This document shows, one piece after another, positions 7,871 to 13,863 of a DNA stretch of 14,025 nucleotides. Source of the stretch: Methanoregulaceae archaeon (lineage in GTDB: Archaea; Halobacteriota; Methanomicrobia; Methanomicrobiales; Methanospirillaceae); contig JALOPT010000023.1 of assembly GCA_025453715.1 (NCBI GenBank), forward strand, positions 1 to 14,025, read 5' to 3'. The notes below the pieces were generated by a model. That model did not search any database. It was not told the DNA's origin and saw only the letters and a list, made by a program, of their open reading frames with translations. The position numbers were made by a program, and so were the translations under genes. Positions within the stretch are counted from its first letter, which is position 1, and every line of letters begins with the position of its first letter.

Positions 7871-7886
7871 TTATAATAATATTCGT
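7871..7886 (-). promoter_or_regulatory. BRE/TATA promoter of HTH regulator
   Basis: The minus strand reads ACGAATATTATTATAA, a BRE-like ACGAA followed by an AT-only TATA box. Its centre is roughly 29 bases before the ATG at 7844, so transcription should begin at or within a few bases of the start codon. No Shine-Dalgarno sequence is present, which fits a leaderless message. Confidence 0.5.
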
Positions 7887-7976
7887 TTTGTGCCAGATTA
7901 TCCGGACTAATAATATTCTTCTATGGACATTTATAATATTTAAGTTATCCAATAGTAATTTATTATTCCAAAATAA

Positions 7977-7990
7977 GATACAATTGTATC
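7977..7990. promoter_or_regulatory. 14-bp perfect palindrome, putative operator
   Basis: GATACAATTGTATC is a perfect inverted repeat about 24 bases upstream of the importer's TATA box. A half-site copy (GATACAAT) lies at 7851-7858 near the divergent regulator gene. Symmetry and position suggest a dimeric regulator's binding site, most simply that of the adjacent HTH protein. Confidence 0.45.
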
Positions 7991-8012
7991 ATTTATTTAT
8001 CCTTAAGATGAA

Positions 8013-8022
8013 TCTATAAATA
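8013..8022 (+). promoter_or_regulatory. TATA box of ABC importer operon
   Basis: CTATAAATA is a strong archaeal TATA box. Its centre is about 29 bases before the ATG at 8046, and no ribosome-binding site lies between them, so the binding-protein mRNA is probably leaderless or has a leader of only a few bases. Confidence 0.6.
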
Positions 8023-8038
8023 TCGACAGGTCGACATT
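8019..8038. promoter_or_regulatory. Inverted repeat between TATA box and importer start
   Basis: AATATCGAC-AG-GTCGACATT is an inverted repeat with 9-base arms, a 2-base centre and one mismatched pair (core TCGAC/GTCGA at 8023-8034). It covers the zone between the TATA box and the expected transcription start, a classic repressor position in archaea. Its sequence differs from the palindrome at 7977. Confidence 0.4.
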
Positions 8039-8045
8039 CCTGCGT

Positions 8046-9296
8046 ATGAAGAAGATATCTTCCCTCATTGTTGTCTGTATCGCTCTTGCAATGGTACTAA
8101 TCATCGCAGGATGTATACAACCAACTCCACCGACAAACGTTACTCCACAGGTAACCACTCCTGCCGGAGCTGGTGCTACAGAAGTTAATGTGATGTATGC
8201 AGGAGGTGTCGGGCCGATGCCCGTGCTGCTCTCAACGAACCAGGTGGATGGATATATCGCATGGCAACCCTATGTTTCGGTAGCCACAGAATCAGGTATA
8301 GGGCAGCTTGTTACCTATACGAAGGATTTCCCCCCGGTACCTGAATGGAACAATCACCCCTGCTGTGTGCTAACCGCAAGAAATGACCTTGTTGCCAGCA
8401 ACCCTGATTTTGTCAATGCAATGGCTGCCCAGACAATTCTTGCCGACCAGTGGATCACTGATCATCCGGATGAGGCCGCAGCCGACCTGTCGGAATGGCT
8501 CATTGGTAATGATACCATCAAGTTTGGAGACCAGTCCGTTCCGGCACTGGCAGTCATGAAGAGTGCGATTCCCTCGGTAAACTACACGACTGAACCGACT
8601 CCTGCATGGGTAAACGGGACTAAAAATTTCGTCAATGCCCAGATTAGTCTCGGATATGTAACTGGAAACCTGAAGAACACCAGTGCTGCTGACATGGATG
8701 CCACACTCTTCAATTTCAAGCCATACGGTGATGCGAGGAAAATGATCGCTGAAAAGAAGATCGTCACTCCTGCAAAAATGAGTAAACAGGTCGGGATCGG
8801 GTACCTCAAAGGCGATATGCACGGTGGATCCCTCATCATTGCGGTCAAGGAATGGCAATATTTCAATGATACTTATGGTATTGCAATCAAGCCAAGAGAT
8901 CTGACTGCAGCGAGACCGGAAATTTGTGACCTGATCGTAAACGGAGTCCCTGTTGCAGAACTGAAACTTGTCACTGCTGACGCCGGTCCCCAACTGATGC
9001 AGATGGAAGCTACTGACATAATCGGAATGGGTTATGCCGGTGTTCCACCAGCTATTGGGTCGATAGACAAAGGCTCACCGATAAAAATTCTCATGCCTAT
9101 AAACACGGAAGGCTCGGGTCTTGTGGCAACGAAAGGCTCCCCGGCCCATGACTGGGACAGTTTCATCAAGTATGCCGGAGAACGTTCAGCAAGCGGAAAA
9201 CCGCTGAAGATTGCAGCGCCTGCCAAGGGTTCAATCCAGGATGTAATGTTGCAATACTCCCTGAAATACAGTGGTGTGACAATTAAATTTGTCTGA
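8046..9296 (+). CDS. NitT/TauT-type ABC substrate-binding lipoprotein, apparently permuted
   Basis: This 416-residue extracellular solute-binding protein has a lipoprotein signal (hydrophobic 5-21, lipobox IIAGC with Cys23) and a Pro/Thr-rich linker (25-45). It resembles SsuA/TauA/NMT1 proteins, but in unusual order. Residues 46-215 (VDGYIAWQPYVSVA at 67-80, NHPCCVLTARNDL at 103-115) look like the part that follows the mid-protein GS-x-x-x-x-L helix in relatives. Residues 249-416 (IGYLKGDMHGGSLIIAV, GYAGVPPAIGSIDKGSPIKI, INTEGSGLV, then KGSIQDVMLQYSLKYSG) look like the usual N-terminal part. Residues 216-248 join them. The substrate (sulfonate, nitrate, pyrimidine-like or other) cannot be read. 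It leads the importer operon and probably has a leaderless start. Binding-protein role secure; permutation is my reading. Confidence 0.88.
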   Translation: MKKISSLIVVCIALAMVLIIAGCIQPTPPTNVTPQVTTPAGAGATEVNVMYAGGVGPMPVLLSTNQVDGYIAWQPYVSVATESGIGQLVTYTKDFPPVPEWNNHPCCVLTARNDLVASNPDFVNAMAAQTILADQWITDHPDEAAADLSEWLIGNDTIKFGDQSVPALAVMKSAIPSVNYTTEPTPAWVNGTKNFVNAQISLGYVTGNLKNTSAADMDATLFNFKPYGDARKMIAEKKIVTPAKMSKQVGIGYLKGDMHGGSLIIAVKEWQYFNDTYGIAIKPRDLTAARPEICDLIVNGVPVAELKLVTADAGPQLMQMEATDIIGMGYAGVPPAIGSIDKGSPIKILMPINTEGSGLVATKGSPAHDWDSFIKYAGERSASGKPLKIAAPAKGSIQDVMLQYSLKYSGVTIKFV

Positions 9297-9311
9297 AACC
9301 ATTCTTTTTTT
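9278..9311 (+). terminator. Weak hairpin and T7 tract after binding-protein gene
   Basis: GACAA/TTGTC (9278-9282 with 9289-9293) forms a short stem over the stop codon region, followed by seven T at 9305-9311. This may end part of the transcripts, giving more binding protein than permease and ATPase. The hairpin is weak and the call tentative. Confidence 0.35.
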
Positions 9312-9474
9312 CCATTGGTCTGTACAATGACACGGTCATTTCTACATCGATCTGGTTTCCTGACCCCTGTGGCACTGCTACCCTTCAATGAAAATCGGGA
9401 TTGTGAGACCACTAATGTTCGTCAACAGATTATTGTGAAAGAAGGTTCATCTGGCAACAGGGAGAAATAACACC

Positions 9475-10284
9475 ATGCAGATGCCCCCCGATAACCAGCC
9501 ATGGTGGCATAGGATCCAATCGAAACCTGTCCTTTTAAAAATTGCACTTCCCATTATCATTATTATCAGCTGGATTGTCCTTTCGGCGCTTATCGATAAC
9601 GAGTTTATCCTCCCCTCAATTGCATCAGTCCTGCTCGTGCTCTCCAAACCTTTTGCTGATATACTCGGGAGCGGGAGCCTCGTCGGAAATGCACTGGTCA
9701 GCCTTGGGAGAGTTCTAATCGGTTTTTTTGTTGCTGCTGTACTTGCTATCCCTCTTGGTATCTCAATGGCCCGGAATAATAAAGTACACGATTTTTTTGA
9801 TTCCACGATACAGGTATTCCGGCCAATACCCCCACTCGCATGGGTCCCGCTTGCCCTTGCCTGGTTCCGTATAGGCCTTCTTTCCATGGTTTTTATCATT
9901 GCAATCGGTGCATTTTTCCCAATCCTTCTCAACACCCTCGATGGTGTAAAAAGTATAAAAAAGACCTGGATTGAAGCCGCTCATACCCTCGGGGCAAAAG
10001 AACGGCAGGTCCTTACCAACGTGATCCTTCCTGGTGCAGCACCCACGATATGGACGGGACTCCGGGTAGGGTTTGGCATTGCATGGATGTGTGTGGTTGC
10101 TGCCGAAATGATGCCAGGTACAAATTCAGGAATTGGCTATCTCATCATTACGTCCTATAACTGGGGGCAGGTGCAGGTAATCATCGCCGGTATTATCGTT
10201 ATCGGCATTATTGGGCTTGGAATTGATTATCTTTTCAAAGTCGTTGAGAGAAAGAAATTCATGTGGAGGGAGCTCGACCGATGA
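9475..10284 (+). CDS. ABC transporter permease, NitT/TauT type
   Basis: This 269-residue inner-membrane permease is of the SsuC/TauC class, expected to form the homodimeric channel of the importer. About six hydrophobic helices are visible (roughly 22-42, 74-96, 119-131, 134-154, 195-213, 233-255). RPIPPLAWVPLALAWF (116-131) is typical of the class. The cytoplasmic EAA loop, EAAHTLGAKERQVL (167-180), is the docking site for the ATPase. The start ATG at 9475 has GGGAG about 10 bases upstream. A 178-base gap separates it from the binding-protein gene, while its stop overlaps the ATPase start (ATGA). Class assignment is firm; the substrate is unknown. Confidence 0.93.
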   Translation: MQMPPDNQPWWHRIQSKPVLLKIALPIIIIISWIVLSALIDNEFILPSIASVLLVLSKPFADILGSGSLVGNALVSLGRVLIGFFVAAVLAIPLGISMARNNKVHDFFDSTIQVFRPIPPLAWVPLALAWFRIGLLSMVFIIAIGAFFPILLNTLDGVKSIKKTWIEAAHTLGAKERQVLTNVILPGAAPTIWTGLRVGFGIAWMCVVAAEMMPGTNSGIGYLIITSYNWGQVQVIIAGIIVIGIIGLGIDYLFKVVERKKFMWRELDR

Positions 10285-11036
10285 CACTTATTGTTGAAAA
10301 CCTCAGCAAGGAATTCGAACAGCGGGATGTCCACTCCCCCGCGCTTGTTTCCATAAATCTCGAAGTCCAGGATAAGGAATTCACCTGTGTGCTGGGGCCG
10401 TCAGGGTGTGGTAAGACGACACTGCTCCGCATTATTGCCGGTCTTGAAAAACCCACCTCCGGAAAGGTCATTATCGGTGGAGAAATTGTTACAGAGCCAA
10501 CCCCGCGGCTGGCTATGATATTCCAGGACTACTCGTTGTTTCCCTGGCGAACCGTGCTTGATAATATCGCATTTGGACTTGAAATGAAAGGGATCGATGA
10601 AACGGAACGTCACCGGGTTGCCTCCCATTATCTCGACCTGATCGGGCTGTGCGGGTTTGGAAAAAATTACCCGTATGAACTGTCCGGAGGGATGCGTCAG
10701 CGCGTCGCCGTAGCCCGGGCGCTTGCCATAGACCCTTCAGTCCTGCTTATGGATGAACCGTTCGGGGCGCTTGATGCTCAGACCAGGAACATGCTCCAGA
10801 AGCAATTACTCGAAATATGGGAAAAAACCCAGAAAACAATCCTATTTGTGACGCATAGCGTGGATGAAGCGGTATTCATGGCTGACAGGATTGTCGTGCT
10901 CACCAGCAGGCCTGGAACGGTAAAAGAAGTCGTAAAAATCGATCTACCGCGACCACGTGACCGGACAAGCCTGGACTTTGCCAGTGTACGCCGTTATGTA
11001 CTGGGCCTGATAGATGAACAGCTCCCTATCCAGTAA
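10281..11036 (+). CDS. ABC transporter ATP-binding protein, NitT/TauT type
   Basis: This 251-residue ATPase powers the importer. It contains every ABC motif: Walker A GPSGCGKTT (39-47), Q-loop Gln82 in IFQDYSLFPWR, signature LSGGMRQRVAVARAL (134-148), Walker B LLMDEP (155-160) with D-loop GALDA, and the switch His192 in VTHSVDEA. The sequence is closest in style to SsuB/TauB/NrtD-type ATPases. I chose the ATG at 10281, which overlaps the permease stop as ATGA and has GGAGG 11 bases upstream; a GTG 18 bases earlier is less likely. No C-terminal regulatory domain is present. Confidence 0.95.
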   Translation: MTLIVENLSKEFEQRDVHSPALVSINLEVQDKEFTCVLGPSGCGKTTLLRIIAGLEKPTSGKVIIGGEIVTEPTPRLAMIFQDYSLFPWRTVLDNIAFGLEMKGIDETERHRVASHYLDLIGLCGFGKNYPYELSGGMRQRVAVARALAIDPSVLLMDEPFGALDAQTRNMLQKQLLEIWEKTQKTILFVTHSVDEAVFMADRIVVLTSRPGTVKEVVKIDLPRPRDRTSLDFASVRRYVLGLIDEQLPIQ

Positions 11037-11067
11037 GATTTAATAGCAAATATCTCCTTTTTATAAA
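11036..11067 (+). promoter_or_regulatory. AT-rich promoter region of rpl10e
   Basis: The 60-base gap before rpl10e holds two TATA-like stretches: TTTAATAGCAAATAT (11039-11053) and TTTATAAAG (11059-11067). The first fits a start upstream of the AAAGGAG site (11081-11087); the second would start almost inside it. Which one is used is unclear. Confidence 0.35.
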
Positions 11068-11096
11068 GAACGAATAGATCAAAGGAGTTCTGAGCT

Positions 11097-11597
11097 ATGG
11101 TACGAAAACCGGGAAAAATGTATAGAAATATTTCAAAGAAGGCATATACGCGCCGTAAATACATGGGTGGTGTGCCGGGAAGTAAAATTGTCCAGTTCGA
11201 GATGGGGAATCTTTCATCTGAGTTTCCGCTGGAGACACACCTAATCATAAACGAGAGTTGTCAGATCAGGCATACAGCACTTGAAGCGGCCCGTATCGCT
11301 ATTAACAGGCGCCTGATGAAGGAAGTTGGTAGGATGAACTTCCACTTCAAAATCCGTGTTTACCCACACCACGTGCTGCGTGAAAATAAGCAGGCAACCG
11401 GTGCAGGTGCAGACAGGGTATCGGAAGGGATGCGACTTTCGTTCGGAAAAGCAGTTGGCACTGCAGCGCGCGTTGATTCGAAACAGAAAATTTTCACCGT
11501 ATACACGACACCCCAGTACGTGGACAAGGTGAAGGATGCACTCCGGCACGGTGGCTACAAACTCCCATCACCGACGCATATCATCATCGAACAATAA
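11097..11597 (+). CDS. rpl10e: 50S ribosomal protein L10e (L16/uL16)
   Basis: This is the archaeal homologue of bacterial L16 and eukaryotic RPL10, a large-subunit protein near the peptidyl transferase centre and the tRNA acceptor arms. The 166 residues match the family length. Characteristic parts are the basic N-terminus MVRKPGKMYRN, KKAYTRRKYMGGVPGSKI (14-31), FKIRVYPHHVLRENK (84-98) and the loop ATGAGADRVSEGMRLSFGKA (100-119), which in relatives reaches toward the peptidyl transferase centre. AAAGGAG lies 9 bases before the ATG. It lies 60 bases after the importer operon on the same strand; a shared role is not implied, and it probably has its own promoter. Confidence 0.97.
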   Translation: MVRKPGKMYRNISKKAYTRRKYMGGVPGSKIVQFEMGNLSSEFPLETHLIINESCQIRHTALEAARIAINRRLMKEVGRMNFHFKIRVYPHHVLRENKQATGAGADRVSEGMRLSFGKAVGTAARVDSKQKIFTVYTTPQYVDKVKDALRHGGYKLPSPTHIIIEQ

Positions 11598-11618
11598 ATG
11601 AGCATAGTTGATTTATCA

Positions 11619-11642
11619 GATTAATAAATTCTTTTTTTAATC
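11619..11642 (+). terminator. T-tract terminator after rpl10e
   Basis: Twenty-one bases after the rpl10e stop, an AT-only 6-bp inverted repeat (GATTAA/TTAATC, 11619-11624 and 11637-11642) encloses a run of seven T (11632-11638). The T tract is the likely archaeal termination signal. The rest of the gap to 11781 shows no gene. Confidence 0.5.
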
Positions 11643-11781
11643 CGATTTATGGGATAATTTTTCCTGGACCTGTGGTTTTTGTATCCTGGACGGATTTCAT
11701 AATCGTTGGACTTTACGGTAGTCAATGTCGCTCAGAACAGTGGATTGGGTAACCAGGTCACCGGTTGATAGAAAAATCCCC

Positions 11782-12342
11782 CTACACTATGTCTGATTTT
11801 TCTGAATCTATTACTTCATCCACAAAGGTCGTCAACTGGCTGAGTACATCAGGGTCTATCCCTTTTTCAACCATGAGAAATATTCCTGATAAATTCTGGA
11901 TGCGCAATTTATTGGAAATAAAGTGAATAAATTTTGTAATATTATGAGATGGGATGTAAATAAGCATAGAATTGATAGAGTCAAGAAGAAGACAAGCCTT
12001 TTTCCCTTCGAGATCTTTAATTGACTCAATAATTGCGATGCCCATATCAGTCAGGTTTCCAGGATTACTGATATACCGGCAGTTTTTCATCCGGGGTATA
12101 TTTGTGCCCCCTGCATAATTTGTAACAGCGTCGACAAAATAGATCTTTTCATCGGGTATCCCGTGTTTTTCATAATTCTTTTTCAGGATACCCGCAAGCT
12201 GGTTTGTAGTGACCACGATGATGTAATAGTCCTTATCAATGGCAGCCCGTATGACTTCGATATTTTTATTCCGTATCCCGGCAGCAGAAGCCAGGACGAT
12301 GCACAACTCATTTTCCTGCGTGTCCTTCAGGGTGAAAACCAT
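11782..12342 (-). CDS. KaiC-like (DUF7504-type) protein lacking a P-loop
   Basis: This 186-residue soluble protein resembles a RecA/KaiC-fold ATPase domain. It has a Walker B-like strand, KACLLLDSINSMLIY (115-129), and a core of alternating strands and helices (IIVVTTNQLAGIL at 41-53, KIYFVDAVTNYAGG at 66-79, YISNPGNLTDMGIAIIES at 90-107). The place where Walker A should be (LASAAGIRNKNIEVI, 17-31) lacks the GxxxxGK[ST] lysine, so ATP hydrolysis is doubtful. I associate this type with methanogen signalling operons, in the family I recall as DUF7504. AGGAG lies 8 bases before the ATG, and only 11 bases separate it from the PAS gene upstream. It is probably a signalling partner or output of the PAS protein; its target is unknown. 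Confidence 0.75.
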   Translation of the reverse strand: MVFTLKDTQENELCIVLASAAGIRNKNIEVIRAAIDKDYYIIVVTTNQLAGILKKNYEKHGIPDEKIYFVDAVTNYAGGTNIPRMKNCRYISNPGNLTDMGIAIIESIKDLEGKKACLLLDSINSMLIYIPSHNITKFIHFISNKLRIQNLSGIFLMVEKGIDPDVLSQLTTFVDEVIDSEKSDIV

Positions 12343-12353
12343 GTAATAATCTC

Positions 12354-13349
12354 CTACTCCGTAAGGAACTTTTTCGAAGCAGGTGACAGTTCACCAAAAC
12401 CATCAACAATTGTCTTGTTAAGGTCGCGGAGATTCTCCTGTATCTGTTCCATGTTCTTTGACTGGAGCATCAGTTGTGAAACAATTTCATCCTCGCTGAA
12501 ATCCCCGTTCTTAATGCCCTCTCCAAGCAGGGCAATATTCTGCCCGACTACTTCAACCGGGTTTTTCAGACGCATTGCTGCCTCCTTGATGTAGCCTATG
12601 TAACGCTCGTTTATCTCTTTTAATCGCACTTCTGCCAATTTACGTTCAGTAATATCCATAAAACTTTCAAGGAGATGTTCCCTGCCGTCCAGGTATATCG
12701 GCGTAACGGTTTTAATTATCGGGACCTTTTCACCTTTTGCCGTCAGGAGGACCCGTTCAGCATTATCAACTTCATTACCAAGGTCTGTTATGGGGCATTT
12801 TCCGGTATCTGCCGGACAAATAAAATGGTGGCACACCTTACCGACGATCTCTTCAGTGGGTAACCCGATAAGCCTGATTGCAACAGGGTTAGCTTCAACG
12901 ATGTTATGGGTAACCGGGTCAACAATTACAATTCCGGTTTGTATCGAATCGAAAATGACTTTTAGTTTTCCTTCACTCTCTGAAAGAAGCTCTTTTTCCC
13001 GGACCAGCTGTTTACGGGCCCCTTCAAGTTCTTCTGACAGGATGGCGACCAGAAGCGTGACAATCACAAACATTGCCCCTCTCAGGGCTGGTGCCCAGAT
13101 TGACTCTCCGGCAATAAAATAACCGACTGCGATATGTGTAATGGCAAGAATAACCGCAAGGACAACTGCTTTTTTCTGGTACCATATCGCTGCAAGAACC
13201 AGCAGGACGTAAAAGAAATGAGTATAACCGATAGAAACCCCTAGATACAGATGCATCAGGATTTCAAGGCTGATACAGATAACCGCCAGTATGATGAGCG
13301 TGAGAATTTTCATCCTCTCCTCACTGAATGAAGTTGAAAAACGGGCCAT
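12354..13349 (-). CDS. Membrane PAS sensor with degenerate HisKA-like tail
   Basis: This is a 331-residue predicted sensor. Four membrane helices (about 14-33, 43-56, 60-79, 88-105) lead into a short coiled coil (106-130) and a PAS domain (about 127-235) ending in the usual DITERK. The PAS carries a Cys-rich insert, CHHFICPADTGKCP (173-186). The C-terminal helical part (236-331) contains AAMRLKNPVEVV (257-268), which lines up with the HisKA motif SHELRTPL, but methionine takes the place of the phosphorylated histidine and no HATPase domain follows. It is therefore not an autonomous kinase. I chose the ATG at 13349, with GGGAG 8 bases upstream; the frame opens at 13418 but without a ribosome-binding site. 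It is co-transcribed with the KaiC-like gene. Confidence 0.85.
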   Translation of the reverse strand: MARFSTSFSEERMKILTLIILAVICISLEILMHLYLGVSIGYTHFFYVLLVLAAIWYQKKAVVLAVILAITHIAVGYFIAGESIWAPALRGAMFVIVTLLVAILSEELEGARKQLVREKELLSESEGKLKVIFDSIQTGIVIVDPVTHNIVEANPVAIRLIGLPTEEIVGKVCHHFICPADTGKCPITDLGNEVDNAERVLLTAKGEKVPIIKTVTPIYLDGREHLLESFMDITERKLAEVRLKEINERYIGYIKEAAMRLKNPVEVVGQNIALLGEGIKNGDFSEDEIVSQLMLQSKNMEQIQENLRDLNKTIVDGFGELSPASKKFLTE

Positions 13350-13817
13350 TAATCTCTCTCCCTGGTTCCTCTTTAATTTTTCAAGGCTTAACTTTTTTCT
13401 GATGCACGAATACACCATGTTATTGCTGTTTTTAGTTTATTTGCAACGATATGTTAGCATAAAGTACTGACTCGTCGAGCGTAACTTAATTCTACCGTTA
13501 CTGCTATCAGGTCAAAGGAAAATTCAGAGACATCTAGACACCTTTGTTTATTAAAAAACGTAAGAAAAATTTTACAGGTATCTTATTACAGCCAATGCTG
13601 GAGATTTGTCCGGATAAAAAAATCCATGGCAATATCATCGATATTGATGATAAGGGATCCGAAAGTAAAAATCCGAAGTTGCAAAAAAGCACGGAATCAT
13701 TTCCATTATTAAACAGACCTCCCCGTTTTCCTATGAAAATGGCATGAATCGGGTTCCAATGCGCCATTCTATCTTCCGGAATTCATAAACTAGTTATTTA
13801 AGGATAACGAATATGCT
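13350..13817. other. Long intergenic region between divergent signalling genes
   Basis: These roughly 470 bases hold no gene I can support. A 67-codon plus-strand frame (13544-13747, TTG start) has no ribosome-binding site and no recognisable product. A perfect 7-bp inverted repeat, CAATATC-ATC-GATATTG, lies at 13630-13646. GTTAT-TTAAGG-ATAAC (13793-13808) contains the reverse complement of TTATCCTTAA, which also occurs upstream of the ABC importer. The region could be a control region for both neighbours or the remains of a lost gene. Confidence 0.4.
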
Positions 13818-13826
13818 TTATATAAT
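13817..13826 (+). promoter_or_regulatory. TATA box of response-regulator gene
   Basis: TTTATATAAT is a near-ideal archaeal TATA box. A start about 25 bases downstream falls near 13847, just before the AAGGGG site (13851-13856) that precedes the ATG at 13864 by 7 bases. Confidence 0.6.
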
Positions 13827-13863
13827 CAGGTAAGCGAGGAAAGAAGCTAAAAGGGGAATTTCG

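Noticed and set aside
7845..7952. N-terminal extension of the HTH regulator (36 residues)
   Set aside because: The added residues are encoded by AT-rich promoter-like DNA containing the TATA element and putative operator, and look like untranslated sequence.
8370..8993. Long antisense frame (207 codons) within the binding-protein gene
   Set aside because: It mirrors the strongly supported sense gene and shows no domain; it is a composition shadow.
13350..13418. N-terminal extension of the PAS protein
   Set aside because: The ATG at 13418 lacks a ribosome-binding site, whereas the ATG at 13349 has GGGAG at 8 bases; the 23 extra residues show no domain.
13544..13747. 67-codon plus-strand reading frame
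   Set aside because: TTG start without ribosome-binding site, A-rich Lys codons and no recognisable family; an overlapping minus-strand frame (13534-13767) is no better.
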